Shown here piece by piece: positions 23,512 to 32,504 of a DNA stretch of 47,208 nt. Position numbers and translations under genes: made by a program. Below the pieces are notes generated by a model. It was not told the DNA's origin. It saw only the letters and a list, made by a program, of their open reading frames with translations, and ran no database searches. This DNA comes from Actinomycetes bacterium (GTDB lineage Bacteria > Actinomycetota > Thermoleophilia > Solirubrobacterales > Solirubrobacteraceae): positions 1 to 47,208 of the forward strand of contig JAKAED010000012.1 in assembly GCA_021820105.1 (NCBI GenBank), read 5' to 3'. Each line of letters starts with the position of its first letter. Positions within the stretch are counted from its first letter, which is position 1.

Positions 23512-24278
23512 CCGCGCTCCGTCAGACCTGGCAGGTCTTCATGCGCGGTATCCGGACGCTGATGCGTCAGCCGGCGTTCCTGTTGATCACAATCGTGCAG
23601 CCGGTCGTCTGGCTGCTGCTGTTCGGCGCACTGTTCAAGTCGGTCTCGAGAATCCCAGGCTTTCACGGGACATACATCGACTTCTTCACCCCTGGCGTGG
23701 TCGTGATGCTTGCGTTGTTCGGTGCCGGCTGGTCCGGCATGGCGTTCGTCGAGGACATCGCCAACGGCGTGATGGAACGGATGCTGACATCGCCGGTCTG
23801 GCGGGGCGCGCTCAACGTCGGCTGGATCGCCTACGAGGCTACCGTCGTGATGGTGCAGACCGTCCTGATCGTGCTGCTCGCGCTCATCCTCGGAGCAAAC
23901 TTCAAAGGCGGCATCGTGGGCGTGATCCTGATGTTCGTGATCGGTGCGCTGCTGTCGGCGTCCGTGGCCTCATTCTCCAACGCCGTGGGTGTGCTGGGGC
24001 GTCAGCGCGAGACCGTGATCGGTGTGGTCAGCTTCTTCCAGTTGCCGCTCACTTTCCTCTCGACCGGCATGATGCAGCAGAACCTGTTGCCCCACTGGAT
24101 GCAGACGGTGACCGCCTACAACCCCGTGAATTGGGCGGTTGTGGGTGCACGAGCCGCCGCGATGCAGAGGACCGATTGGGGCGTTGTGGGCACACACATC
24201 GCGCTCCTGGCCGGACTCGCAGTAGTTGCGGCATTCGTTGCCTCGCGAGCTTTCAGCCGCTATCAGCGTTCGCTGTGA
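23508..24278 (+). CDS. ABC-2 type transporter permease
   Basis: The 256-residue membrane protein has six predicted helices: PAFLLITIVQPVVWLLLFGALF, VVVMLALFGAGWSGM, VVMVQTVLIVLLALILG, IVGVILMFVIGALLSASVA, VIGVVSFFQLPLTFLSTGMM and THIALLAGLAVVAAFVA. It also has the family motif LTSPVWRGAL after helix 2 and PVNWAV before the last helix. It overlaps the ATPase stop by four bases (ATGA), making a two-component DrrAB-like exporter. Confidence 0.93.
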   Translation: MTALRQTWQVFMRGIRTLMRQPAFLLITIVQPVVWLLLFGALFKSVSRIPGFHGTYIDFFTPGVVVMLALFGAGWSGMAFVEDIANGVMERMLTSPVWRGALNVGWIAYEATVVMVQTVLIVLLALILGANFKGGIVGVILMFVIGALLSASVASFSNAVGVLGRQRETVIGVVSFFQLPLTFLSTGMMQQNLLPHWMQTVTAYNPVNWAVVGARAAAMQRTDWGVVGTHIALLAGLAVVAAFVASRAFSRYQRSL

Positions 24279-24357
24279 CCGCTGGCGCAATACGATCAGA
24301 TCGAGGGTCTCCCGGGCAATCAGGCCCATACAGACGGAGACCGAGTCGCAGAGGAAC

Positions 24358-24453
24358 ATGTCTCAGATGCCCAAGTACGTGATCCTGCCAGCACTCGGGC
24401 TGCCGATCGAGCAGCATGGCTGCGGCCTGTCCTTGGAGGGCGCACGTGGTTGA
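24358..24453 (+). CDS. 31-residue small ORF coupled to the HAD gene
   Basis: The frame reads MSQMPKYVILPALGLPIEQH and eleven more residues, then stops eight bases inside the HAD gene. GAGGA lies just before the ATG and the HAD gene's own ribosome site (GGAGGG) is within this small frame, so its translation could expose or couple that site. It lies in the 167-base gap after the permease. It is unrecognised and may be fortuitous. Confidence 0.3.
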   Translation: MSQMPKYVILPALGLPIEQHGCGLSLEGARG

Positions 24454-25273
24454 GGAGGTCAGCGGCGCGGACGAGGTCGCGCGCGTGATCGCGCAGCCAT
24501 CGGGACACGGGGCCGCGTTCTTCGACCTTGACAAGACGCTCATGCAGGGCTCGTCCGGATTTCAGTTCGCCCGTGCCGTGCGCGAGGCCGGGATGATGAG
24601 CCGCCGACAACTCGTGTCCGACGGTATTGCCAACCTGCGCTTCCGGCTGAGGGGGGCCACTGATGAGGAGTCCGAGGCGATCAGGATCCGCATCGCGACC
24701 TCGCTCGAGGGCGTTCGCGTGCGCGACCTGGAGCGACTCGGCGTTCGCGTCATGCAGCGGATCCTTCCCCGGCTCTACCCGCAGATGCTCACGATCGCGT
24801 ACGCCCATCAGGACGCCGGCCGCCCCGCCTACATCGTGACAGCCGCGTCGCAGGACATGGCCAGTGTGCTGGCCAAGGTCATGAGCTTTGACGGGGCGCT
24901 CGGGTCGACACTTTCGGAGGTGCAGGACGGCGTCTACACGGGGCGGCCCACCGGCGCATTCCTCTATGGCCCGGCCAAGGCGGTCGCCATCCAGGAACTG
25001 GCCCGCACCAAGGGGTTTGACCTCTCGGCCAGCTATGCGTACTCCGACTCGGTCTCCGACGCCCCGATGCTCCGTTCGGTCGGACATGCTGTGGTGGTCA
25101 ACCCGGACGCTGATCTGGAGGCGCTGGCGCGAGTTGAAGGCTGGGAGATCCTGCGACTGGATCGGCTTGGGCAGAAGCTGACGATCGCTGGCCTGATCGC
25201 GGTAGCCGTGGGTGCCAGCGCCGCAACCTCAGCCATCTTGAGAAGGGCTCCGATGTCCCGAGTGAGCAGATGA
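24446..25273 (+). CDS. HAD-IB family phosphatase
   Basis: The 275-residue haloacid-dehalogenase-type hydrolase has motif [17 protein letters not shown] (nucleophile and acid Asp), motif [11 protein letters not shown], the lysine in [13 protein letters not shown], and motif [13 protein letters not shown]. The helical cap follows motif I, as in the SerB/PSP-like subclass IB. The C-terminus has a short hydrophobic stretch ([21 protein letters not shown]) that may anchor it to the membrane, as in acyltransferase-linked HAD-IB proteins. Start GTG 24446 has GGAGGG five bases upstream. It overlaps the B12-binding subunit gene by four bases. The substrate is unknown. Confidence 0.88.
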   Translation: MVEEVSGADEVARVIAQPSGHGAAFFDLDKTLMQGSSGFQFARAVREAGMMSRRQLVSDGIANLRFRLRGATDEESEAIRIRIATSLEGVRVRDLERLGVRVMQRILPRLYPQMLTIAYAHQDAGRPAYIVTAASQDMASVLAKVMSFDGALGSTLSEVQDGVYTGRPTGAFLYGPAKAVAIQELARTKGFDLSASYAYSDSVSDAPMLRSVGHAVVVNPDADLEALARVEGWEILRLDRLGQKLTIAGLIAVAVGASAATSAILRRAPMSRVSR

Positions 25274-25677
25274 ACGCCGCCGAACACCGTCCGATCCGTG
25301 TGGTGGTTGCCAAACCCGGACTTGATGGACATGACCGCGGCGCGAAGATAGTCGCCCGCGCGCTGCGAGATGCGGGCATGGAGGTCATCTACACGGGCCT
25401 CCATCAGACGCCGGAGCAGATAGTTGAGACGGTGCTCCAGGAGGACGCTGACGCGGTGGGGCTGTCGATCCTCTCCGGCGCGCACATGACGCTGGTGCCG
25501 CGAATTCTCGCGCTGCTGCGGACGGAGGGCCTGGGGCAGGTAGTTGTGACGGTGGGTGGGACGATCCCTGCCGATGACATCGCTGAACTGAAGGGTCTTG
25601 GTGTGTCCGAGGTCTTCACGCCGGGTGCGAGCACGGAAGCAGTGGTCGATTTCATTCGGTCCGCGGTCACACGTTGA
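25270..25677 (+). CDS. B12-binding subunit of a methylmalonyl-CoA-mutase-type enzyme
   Basis: The 135-residue protein is a cobalamin-binding Rossmann domain with the base-off signature D19-x-H21-x-x-G24 (GLDGHDRG), [10 protein letters not shown] and VTVGGTIP. In many actinobacteria and archaea this domain is a separate small subunit that joins a catalytic TIM-barrel subunit to isomerise methylmalonyl-CoA to succinyl-CoA, or isobutyryl-CoA to butyryl-CoA. The large subunit is not in this window. The chaperone GTPase gene meaB lies 2.7 kb upstream on the same strand. It starts inside the HAD stop codon (ATGA). Confidence 0.93.
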   Translation: MNAAEHRPIRVVVAKPGLDGHDRGAKIVARALRDAGMEVIYTGLHQTPEQIVETVLQEDADAVGLSILSGAHMTLVPRILALLRTEGLGQVVVTVGGTIPADDIAELKGLGVSEVFTPGASTEAVVDFIRSAVTR

Positions 25678-25719
25678 GGACCGGGCGGAGCGCTGGTCGC
25701 CAGGGTGACTGAGGGGCAG

Positions 25720-25746
25720 TTGACTGACCAGTCAATCGGGTAAGCT
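25720..25746 (+). promoter_or_regulatory. etf operon promoter with palindromic operator
   Basis: TTGACTGACCAGTCAA (25720-25735) is a near-perfect 16-bp palindrome. Its left end doubles as a -35 (TTGACT), followed 15 bases later by TAAGCT (25741-25746). TetR-type fatty-acid regulators (for example FadR of Bacillus, which controls etfBA there) bind palindromes of this general TGA-N-TCA kind, so repression of the etf operon by such a protein is plausible. The regulator is not in the window. Confidence 0.5.
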
Positions 25747-25779
25747 TTCTGCATTCTTGCTGATGCTGAGGAGGCACCT

Positions 25780-26571
25780 TTGAAGATTTGCGTCCTGGTG
25801 AAAGAGGTTCCGGACGCCGCTGTCGAGAAGCGCATCGATCCGTCCACGGGGCGGATGGATCGGTCGGGGGAGAGGAATCTGAACCCCTACGACACGCATG
25901 CGATCGAAGCGGCAATGCAGTTGCGGGAGGGCGGCGCGCTGCAGGTGGATGAGATTGTCGCGGTGACGATGGGCCCGGAGTCTGCGGTGCGCGCGCTGCA
26001 CAAGGCGGTGTCGCTCGGCGCGGATCGCTCGCTGCATCTGAGCGATGGTTCGTTGGCCGGCTCGGATGTGGCGGCCACGGGATACGCGCTGGCCAAGGCG
26101 CTGGAGCGCGAGTCACCCGATCTTGTGCTGCTCGGGCAGCAGTCTGACGATGGTGAGTGCTACACGATTGGTGCTGTTGTCGCTGACCACCTGCGCATGC
26201 CGTCGCTGACCCAGGTGGTCAAGCTCGAGGTTGACGGAGACGCGCTGCGCTTGGAGCGCCAGGCGGAGTACGGCTACGACACGGTGCGCGTGAAGCTTCC
26301 GGCCGTGATCTCAGTCGGCGACGCGATCAATGAGCCGCGCTACCCGTCACTGAAGGCGATCATGGGCGCGAAGAAGAAGCCGCTTGAGATGGTCTCCGCT
26401 GTCGATGTCGGCATCGATGCGTCGCTGGTGGGCGCCGACGGTTCCCGGGTGCACTGCGGTGAGTTCAAGGAGCCGCCCGCAAAGGCCGCTGGACAGGTCT
26501 TTGAGGACGAGAACACCGATGAGACGGTCGCCAAGATCGTGGACTGGCTCGTGGAAAGGAAGCTGATCTGA
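25780..26571 (+). CDS. etfB: Electron transfer flavoprotein, beta subunit
   Basis: The 263-residue subunit binds AMP and forms the ETF heterodimer that takes electrons from acyl-CoA dehydrogenases. Seen: KICVLVKEVPD at the start, NPYDTHAIEAAMQLRE, VTMGPESAVRALHKAVSLGADRSLHLSD, DLVLLGQQSDDGE and the recognition-loop region RQAEYGYDTVRVKLPAVISV. The TTG start at 25780 is supported by GAGGAGG five bases upstream. It overlaps etfA (TGATG). The upstream palindrome probably controls the whole operon. Confidence 0.95.
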   Translation: MKICVLVKEVPDAAVEKRIDPSTGRMDRSGERNLNPYDTHAIEAAMQLREGGALQVDEIVAVTMGPESAVRALHKAVSLGADRSLHLSDGSLAGSDVAATGYALAKALERESPDLVLLGQQSDDGECYTIGAVVADHLRMPSLTQVVKLEVDGDALRLERQAEYGYDTVRVKLPAVISVGDAINEPRYPSLKAIMGAKKKPLEMVSAVDVGIDASLVGADGSRVHCGEFKEPPAKAAGQVFEDENTDETVAKIVDWLVERKLI

Positions 26572-27557
26572 TGTCAGATGTGCTGGTCTACGTCCTCCAT
26601 TACGACGGGGCGTTCAACAAGAACTCGCTTGGCGCGATCTCTGAGGGCGCGGCCCGTGCGGCTGAGGTCGGCGGCGCGTGCGACGCGGTCGTCGTCGGTG
26701 CTGGAGCCTCGCTCGGTGACGACCTGTGCCGCAGCCTTGGACGCTATGGGGCGCGGCGGGTGTTCCGGGCCGAAGGACCGGAGGGGCTCGCGCAGCCGGT
26801 CGTTGACGTGATGGATCGGGTCATCTCAGAGCATGGACACCGTTACGCGATCTTCGGCGGTGGTCTGCTCGGCTTTGAGATCGGCGCTGGTCTGGCGGCG
26901 CGGCGGCGGGCGGGCGTGACAATGGAGGTCACGGCTGTTCGTGCGCAGGACGGAGAGCTGGTTGCCGACCGTCCGATCCTTGGCGACACAAAGATCTCCG
27001 TCTCGCGCTACCGGGGCGAACTGGGGATCATCATCGGCCGGATCAACGCCTTTGAGGTGCGCGAGGTCGGGGGCGATCAAGCAGAGGTGGTGGACCTTTC
27101 GGTGGAGTATTCGCCGTGGTCCATGCAGGCGGAGATGGTCACCCGCGGCGAGCAGCGAGGCGCTGACATCGACATTGAGGGAGCCGACGTGCTTGTCGCC
27201 GGCGGACGTGGCCTCGGCAACGCCGAGGGATTCCAAATGGCCGAGCAGCTGGCTGGGGCGTTTGGAGGAAATGCCGCGGTGGCGGCCACGCGTGCGGTTG
27301 TGGACGCTGGGTGGTATCCATATGCAGCGCAGATCGGCCAGACGGGCAAGACGGTTTCCCCGAAGCTGTATCTGGCCGCCGGGATCTCAGGGGCGATCCA
27401 GCACAAGGTCGGGATGCAGTCCTCGGAGAACATCGTTGCGATCAACAAGGATCCCAACGCACCGATCTTCGAGTTCTCGGATCTGGGCGTCGTTGGTGAC
27501 CTGAACAAGATCCTGCCGAAGCTCACAGAGGCCATCAGGACCCGGAAGGCCGGTTAG
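26571..27557 (+). CDS. etfA: Electron transfer flavoprotein, alpha subunit
   Basis: The 328-residue subunit carries the redox FAD. The C-terminal FAD domain is textbook: ADVLVAGGRGLG, DAGWYPYAAQIGQTGKTVSPKLYLAAGISGAIQH, MQSSENIVAINKDPNAPIFEFSDLGVVGDLNKILP. The N-terminal domain is more divergent, as usual. The gene begins at the etfB stop and is followed 10 bases later by the ETF dehydrogenase gene, so all three redox partners are made together. Confidence 0.96.
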   Translation: MSDVLVYVLHYDGAFNKNSLGAISEGAARAAEVGGACDAVVVGAGASLGDDLCRSLGRYGARRVFRAEGPEGLAQPVVDVMDRVISEHGHRYAIFGGGLLGFEIGAGLAARRRAGVTMEVTAVRAQDGELVADRPILGDTKISVSRYRGELGIIIGRINAFEVREVGGDQAEVVDLSVEYSPWSMQAEMVTRGEQRGADIDIEGADVLVAGGRGLGNAEGFQMAEQLAGAFGGNAAVAATRAVVDAGWYPYAAQIGQTGKTVSPKLYLAAGISGAIQHKVGMQSSENIVAINKDPNAPIFEFSDLGVVGDLNKILPKLTEAIRTRKAG

Positions 27558-27567
27558 TCGAGCCGCC

Positions 27568-29283
27568 ATGTCCGCTCCCAGCGAGTTCCCTCCGCAGGTC
27601 GACCCCCAGACGGAGTTCATCAAGCGCAGCCTTGACGACGAGGATGAGCTGATCGATGTCGGTGTCGCCATTGTCGGTGGCGGCACAGCCGGGTTGTCAA
27701 CCGCCAACAGACTGCTGCAGCTGCTGGCCGACGATCCGGAACTGCTTGAGTCGCTGGGGGAGGTCCCGGTGGCGGTGATCGAGAAGGCCAAGACCTGCGG
27801 TGGGCATGTCATGTCCGGAGCGGTGATGCGGCCCGGACCGCTGCAGGAGCTGTTCCCTGAGCTATCGCGGGAGGCGTGGCGGCGGGAGCGGTTCGCGTTC
27901 GGCGAGGTCACCAAGGAGGCCGTGTACCTGGTCCCGAACGAGCGGCGGGCGATCAAGATTCCAACCCCGCCGAACTTCAGAAACCATGGCAACGAGGTCG
28001 TCTCGGTCTCGGCGCTGGCCCGTTATCAGCAGCGGATGGCGGAGGAGGGCGGCGCCTATGTGCTGACCGAGACGGCGGCGAGCCAGCTGATCGTCGCCGA
28101 CGGTGGCGTGGTCGGCGTCCGCTCCGGTGACAAGGGCCGTGGCAAGGACGGCGAGCCGCTATCCAACTTCGAACCTGGCAGCGACATCCGGGCGCGCGTG
28201 ACCGTGCTCGCGGAGGGGAACTGGGGCCATCTGACGGGCGCGGCGATCCGCGAGTTCGACCTGGCCGAGAATCGCGAGCCGCAGGTCTGGGAGCTTGGGG
28301 TCAAGGAGATCTGGAAGGTCGCCAAACCGCTTGACCGCGTGATCCACACGCTCGGGCCGTGGCCGCTCAACCTACGGGCCCGTTACGGGCAGATCGGGGG
28401 CACCTGGCTGTATCCGATGAAGGACGAGACAACCGGCGAGGATCTTGTCTCGATCGGGTTCGTGGTCGACCTTGAATACCGGGACGCGACGACCTCAGCG
28501 CACGATCTGCTGCAGCTGTTCAAGACCCATCCGCTGGTGCGGGACGTGCTCCAAGGCGGTGAGCGTGTGTCCTGGAGTGCCAAGGCACTGCCGGGTGGTG
28601 GTTACTGGTCGATGCCGAAGCTCTCCATGCCCGGCGCGGTGATCGTCGGAGACGCGGGCGGGATGGTCGATACGGTTGCGCTGAAGGGGGTACACCATGC
28701 CATCAAGGCCGGCAAGCTCGCCGCCGAGGCCATCCACCAGCACCTCAAGCGCGGAGCATCACTCGACGGCTATGAGACGGCCATAGCCCGGTCATCGGTG
28801 GGCAAGGAGCTGTGGGAGGTGCGCAACGTCCGTCAACCGTTCCAGAAGGGCTTCCTGCGTGGCGGTCCGGAGGTCAACCTCGGTCTGCTGACCAAGGGAC
28901 TGCTGCCCGGCGGGCGGCTCAAATGGCACCGCAATGACGAGCAGGACATGTTCATCGGGGACACGGCCAAGCGTTATCCGAAGCCGGACGGGAAGTACAC
29001 GTTCGACAAGCTCTCCTCGGTCTACATCTCCGGCAATGCCACACGCGACGATGCCCCCAACCACATCCGGGTGCAGACCCGGGTTCCGAGAGAAATCGCG
29101 GAGACCTGGAGATGGATGTGCCCGGCCGGCGTCTACGAGATCCCGGACGACGCACCTGCCCAGGGCGAGGTCGAGGTCATCGTCAACTACACCAACTGCG
29201 TGCAGTGCGGAGCGATCACCGCCAAAGGCGGCCGGCTGACTGTGCCTGAGGGCGGCGACGGTCCCCTCTACACGCTCGCCTGA
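27568..29283 (+). CDS. ETF dehydrogenase (ETF-quinone oxidoreductase)
   Basis: The 571-residue flavoprotein passes electrons from ETF to the quinone pool at the membrane. Seen: the FAD dinucleotide motif [18 protein letters not shown] (about 33-50), [65 protein letters not shown], and the ferredoxin-like C-terminus. That C-terminus should hold four cysteine ligands for a 4Fe-4S cluster. C518 (CPAGVYE), C544 and C547 (NCVQC) are present, but the fourth position, residue 550, is Ile and the segment is shorter than usual. Cluster type is therefore uncertain. A 3' hairpin closes the operon. Confidence 0.93.
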   Translation: MSAPSEFPPQVDPQTEFIKRSLDDEDELIDVGVAIVGGGTAGLSTANRLLQLLADDPELLESLGEVPVAVIEKAKTCGGHVMSGAVMRPGPLQELFPELSREAWRRERFAFGEVTKEAVYLVPNERRAIKIPTPPNFRNHGNEVVSVSALARYQQRMAEEGGAYVLTETAASQLIVADGGVVGVRSGDKGRGKDGEPLSNFEPGSDIRARVTVLAEGNWGHLTGAAIREFDLAENREPQVWELGVKEIWKVAKPLDRVIHTLGPWPLNLRARYGQIGGTWLYPMKDETTGEDLVSIGFVVDLEYRDATTSAHDLLQLFKTHPLVRDVLQGGERVSWSAKALPGGGYWSMPKLSMPGAVIVGDAGGMVDTVALKGVHHAIKAGKLAAEAIHQHLKRGASLDGYETAIARSSVGKELWEVRNVRQPFQKGFLRGGPEVNLGLLTKGLLPGGRLKWHRNDEQDMFIGDTAKRYPKPDGKYTFDKLSSVYISGNATRDDAPNHIRVQTRVPREIAETWRWMCPAGVYEIPDDAPAQGEVEVIVNYTNCVQCGAITAKGGRLTVPEGGDGPLYTLA

Positions 29284-29319
29284 GCCCGCATCCGGGTCTG
29301 GCGCCGGTCGTCTGCGGGC
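29284..29319 (+). terminator. Hairpin after the etf operon
   Basis: GCCCGCA (29284-29290) directly after the stop pairs with TGCGGGC (29313-29319). Shorter complementary GC blocks in the loop can add a second stem. Confidence 0.5.
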
Positions 29320-29341
29320 CCCGGCTATCCTTGCCCTGACC

Positions 29342-29572
29342 ATGAAGAGCGACATTCATCCCAATTACGTTGAGGCGCACGTTACCTGCACGTGCGGCAA
29401 CAACTTCACCACCCGCTCGACCAAGCCTGAGATCCACGTAGAGATCTGCGCTGAGTGCCACCCGTTCTATACGGGCAAGCAGAAGCTCGTCGATACCGGT
29501 GGTCGCGTGGAGCGCTTCCAGCGCCGCGCGGCGAAGGGGCGTGCCGCGGCGCGCCAGGCCGCGAACGCCTGA
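29342..29572 (+). CDS. rpmE: Ribosomal protein bL31, zinc-binding type
   Basis: The 76-residue protein starts [20 protein letters not shown] and has the zinc ligands C16, C18, C37 and C40 (CTC ... CAEC), followed by [20 protein letters not shown], which defines the zinc-containing L31 form. A basic Ala-rich tail of about 15 residues extends beyond the E. coli length. A TATCCT box ten bases before the ATG suggests a near-leaderless transcript. It is followed by DUF1385, prfA and prmC, an order conserved in many Gram-positive bacteria. Confidence 0.97.
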   Translation: MKSDIHPNYVEAHVTCTCGNNFTTRSTKPEIHVEICAECHPFYTGKQKLVDTGGRVERFQRRAAKGRAAARQAANA

Positions 29573-29594
29573 GGGCGTTCCGATCTCTGCCGAA

Positions 29595-30578
29595 ATGAGT
29601 GAAGCGGCGGTCAGGGAGCCAAGCCTGACCGCCTCTCGCGACGCACCCGTCGGCGGCCAGGCCGTGCTCGAGGGTGTGATGATGCGCGGTGTCAAGCACT
29701 GGGCTGTTGCTGTGCGCAAGCCTGCTCCTGAGGGCGCGCCCCTGGGCACGCACGGGGAGATCGCGGTTGAGGAGTTCCAGTTCGGAGCACATCCGCGCCT
29801 GCGGGCGATCGCGAGGGTGCCGATCCTGCGCGGTGTGATCGCGCTGTTCGAGTCCCTCGGAATCGGCTTCAAGGCGCTCTCGATCGCAGCCTCCGCACAA
29901 CTCGGTGATGAGGAGACGGAGGAGGTCTCTGGGTTCCTCTGGGTCGCGATCCTGGTGGTCGCGTTTGCATTCGCAATTGGGCTTTTCTTCGTAGTCCCGG
30001 TGACGCTGGTGAGCCTGATCCGCCACCAGTTGCACTCCTCGATCCTGTTCTGGCTGATCGAAGGGCTCCTGCGGACGGCGATCTTCCTCGCCTACCTGAC
30101 CCTGCTCTCCAAGATGGGGGATCTGCGTCGCACATTCGAATATCACGGGGCCGAGCACAAGACGATCTCCTGCTACGAGGCCGGAGACGAGCTGACGCCT
30201 GAGCGCGCGGCGCAGTACTCACGGCTGCATCCGCGGTGCGGTACCAGCTTCCTCCTCGTGGTGATGATCGTGTCCATCTTCGTGTTTGCGATCGCTGGTC
30301 TGCACGCCTGGTGGATCCTGGTTCTCACCCGAATCGTCGGCATCCCCCTCATCGTCGGAGTCTCGTTTGAGCTGATCAAGTGGGCCGGCCGCAACCGCAG
30401 CCGGCGCTGGGTGCAGTTGGTGATGTTCCCCGGACTGCAGCTCCAGCGGCTCACCACACGGGAGCCATCGCTCGATCAACTGGAGGTCGCAATCGCCGGT
30501 CTGAATGCGGTCCTGGCGCATGAGACTCCCGGCTCGTTCGATCCTCACGAGCTCGTTGGCATGGAGGTCGTGGCCTAG
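29595..30578 (+). CDS. DUF1385 (YqhQ-like) membrane protein
   Basis: The 327-residue protein has the family opening GGQAVLEGVMMRGVKHWAVAVR, four or more membrane segments (FLWVAILVVAFAFAIGLFFVVPV, SILFWLIEGLLRTAIFLAYLTLL, SFLLVVMIVSIFVFAIAGLHAW, ILVLTRIVGIPLIVGVSFELI) and the conserved loop RRTFEYHGAEHKTISCYEAGDELT, RLHPRCGTSF. The conserved His, Glu and Cys residues suggest a metal-dependent activity, but the function is unknown in any species to my knowledge. It keeps the usual place between rpmE and prfA. Confidence 0.93.
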   Translation: MSEAAVREPSLTASRDAPVGGQAVLEGVMMRGVKHWAVAVRKPAPEGAPLGTHGEIAVEEFQFGAHPRLRAIARVPILRGVIALFESLGIGFKALSIAASAQLGDEETEEVSGFLWVAILVVAFAFAIGLFFVVPVTLVSLIRHQLHSSILFWLIEGLLRTAIFLAYLTLLSKMGDLRRTFEYHGAEHKTISCYEAGDELTPERAAQYSRLHPRCGTSFLLVVMIVSIFVFAIAGLHAWWILVLTRIVGIPLIVGVSFELIKWAGRNRSRRWVQLVMFPGLQLQRLTTREPSLDQLEVAIAGLNAVLAHETPGSFDPHELVGMEVVA

Positions 30579-30640
30579 CTGGGGGGCTCGCAGCGCCTCC
30601 TCCGTCAGGCTTGACCGCAGCGACATAAACTCGGTCCCAC

Positions 30641-31690
30641 ATGCTTGACCAACTTGTGGATCAGATCGACACACGCTTCCGTGATCTGGAAGCTGAATTG
30701 GCGGACCCGGTGGTAATTGGCGACCGTGCCCGTTTCACCGCAGCGTCCCGCGCGTACCGGGAGCTCGAGCCCGCCGCCAAGCTCGCGGCTGAGTACCGCC
30801 GTGCGGCTGATGACGCCGCCGGGGCTCGTGAGCTGATGGCGGAGGATGGAGACGACCCGGAGCTCAAAGAGCTGCTGCGGTCCGCGACCGAGCGCCTGGA
30901 CCAGCTTGAGGAGGAGATCCGCCTTGCCATGGTCGAACGTGATCCCAACGATGACAAGAACGTGATCATTGAGATCCGTCCCGGTGCCGGAGGAGACGAG
31001 GCCGGGCTGTGGGCGGGCGACCTGTACCGGATGCTCACCCGCTATGCGGAGCGGCGCGGTTTCAAGACTGAACCCCTTGATATCGGTGAGGGAACCTACA
31101 CCTTCGCGATCAAGGGTGACGGCGCCTACTCCGTGTTCAAGTTCGAGGGCGGCACGCACCGTGTTCAGCGTGTCCCAGAGACGGAGTCTCAGGGACGTAT
31201 CCACACCTCCACAGCGACGGTCGCGGTGCTGCCCGAGGCTGATGACGTGGAGGTGGAGATCGACCAGAACGACCTGCAGATCGATGTTTACCGGTCTTCC
31301 GGGCCGGGTGGACAGTCGGTCAACACGACCGACTCGGCGGTCCGGATCACACATCGGCCTTCAGGGATCGTGGTCTCGATGCAGGACGAGAAGTCACAGC
31401 TGCAGAACCGTGAGAAGGCGATGCGCGTGCTGCGCGCCCGTCTTTACGAGCGGGCTCTCGCTGAGCAGCAGGCGGAACTATCGGCATCGCGCTCGGCTCA
31501 GGTCGGCAGCGGTGACCGCGCCGAGAAGATCCGCACCTACAACTACGGCGAGCGTCGGGTCAAGGACCACAGGATCAACCTGTTGCTCCACAACCTGGAC
31601 GCGATCCTGATGGGGGAGCTGGACGAGTTCACTGACGCGCTGCAGGACGATGAGAAACGCAGGCGCCTGGCCGAGCGCGCTGCGGCGTGA
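30641..31690 (+). CDS. prfA: Peptide chain release factor 1
   Basis: The 349-residue factor reads UAA and UAG stop codons. The codon-recognition tripeptide P-x-T is PET at 179-181 (RVPETESQG) and the catalytic GGQ is at 223-225 ([20 protein letters not shown]). The PrmC substrate glutamine is Q225. The N-terminal coiled region and the [23 protein letters not shown] block are standard. A TAAACT box nine bases before the ATG suggests its own promoter. The stop overlaps prmC (GTGA), matching the modification partnership. Confidence 0.97.
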   Translation: MLDQLVDQIDTRFRDLEAELADPVVIGDRARFTAASRAYRELEPAAKLAAEYRRAADDAAGARELMAEDGDDPELKELLRSATERLDQLEEEIRLAMVERDPNDDKNVIIEIRPGAGGDEAGLWAGDLYRMLTRYAERRGFKTEPLDIGEGTYTFAIKGDGAYSVFKFEGGTHRVQRVPETESQGRIHTSTATVAVLPEADDVEVEIDQNDLQIDVYRSSGPGGQSVNTTDSAVRITHRPSGIVVSMQDEKSQLQNREKAMRVLRARLYERALAEQQAELSASRSAQVGSGDRAEKIRTYNYGERRVKDHRINLLLHNLDAILMGELDEFTDALQDDEKRRRLAERAAA

Positions 31691-32499
31691 CCACGCTGCG
31701 TCAGGAGATTGCGGGCGCCGCCGCCTCGCTGGAGGAGGTGGGGTGCGAAAGCCCCCGCTTGGACGCTGAGCTGCTGCTCGGATACGTGCTCGGCGTGGAC
31801 CGGGCCCAACTGGTGATGCGGGGTCAGGAGGAGGCGGCGCCGGACGACCGCACCCGCTACCTGGCGTTGCTCAGCCGTCGGGCCAAGCGCGAGCCGATTG
31901 CCTACATCCTCGGGAAGCGAGATTTTCGGCACCTGACGCTGGTCGTGGATCCACGCGTGCTGATCCCGCGCCCGGAGACGGAGCTCCTGGTTGAGGTCGG
32001 ACTGACGCTCCCCGCAGGCTCGCGGGTCGCCGACATCGGTACGGGCAGCGGGGCGGTTGCGCTCGCGCTCAAGCATGAGCGCCCGGACCTGGATGTCATC
32101 GGTGCTGATGTGAGCAGCGGCGCTCTCTCGGTGGCGCGCATGAACGCCCAACGTCTGGGTCTACAGGTCGAGTGGAGGCAGGGCGATCTCCTTGACGACA
32201 TCGACTGCACGGCGGTGCTTGCGAACCTTCCATACGTCGCCGACGATGAGCTGCTTCCACCGGAGGTGGCGCTCTACGAGCCACGCGGTGCGCTGCTGGG
32301 AGGAGTCGACGGTCTGGAGATCGTCAGGCGGTTGATCGAACAGGCGCGCACGCGGCCAGAGATCGTTCTGGTTGCCCTGGAGATCGGATCCACTCAGGCA
32401 GACGCAACCGCCAAGCTCCTTGAGCAGGCAGGCTTTCACGAGGTCGAGCGGCTCCGTGACCTGGCCGGACACGAGCGCGTCGTTGTCGGACGGCGCTAG
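31687..32499 (+). CDS. prmC: Release factor glutamine methyltransferase PrmC
   Basis: The 270-residue enzyme methylates the GGQ glutamine of release factors. Seen: the N-terminal helical domain, [28 protein letters not shown], motif [17 protein letters not shown] (115-129), GADVSSGAL, and the catalytic-site motif at 180-183. That motif is usually NPPY and here reads NLPY. The start is a GTG overlapping the prfA stop. It is followed within six bases by the Sua5-type fusion gene, as prmC-tsaC neighbours often are. Confidence 0.95.
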   Translation: MTTLRQEIAGAAASLEEVGCESPRLDAELLLGYVLGVDRAQLVMRGQEEAAPDDRTRYLALLSRRAKREPIAYILGKRDFRHLTLVVDPRVLIPRPETELLVEVGLTLPAGSRVADIGTGSGAVALALKHERPDLDVIGADVSSGALSVARMNAQRLGLQVEWRQGDLLDDIDCTAVLANLPYVADDELLPPEVALYEPRGALLGGVDGLEIVRRLIEQARTRPEIVLVALEIGSTQADATAKLLEQAGFHEVERLRDLAGHERVVVGRR

Positions 32500-32504
32500 A
32501 GAAG

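Noticed and set aside
24279-24445. Possible riboswitch (for example B12) in the 167-base gap before the HAD gene
   Set aside because: No conserved B12-box, SAM or TPP blocks are found; only a possible small ORF and ribosome sites are seen.
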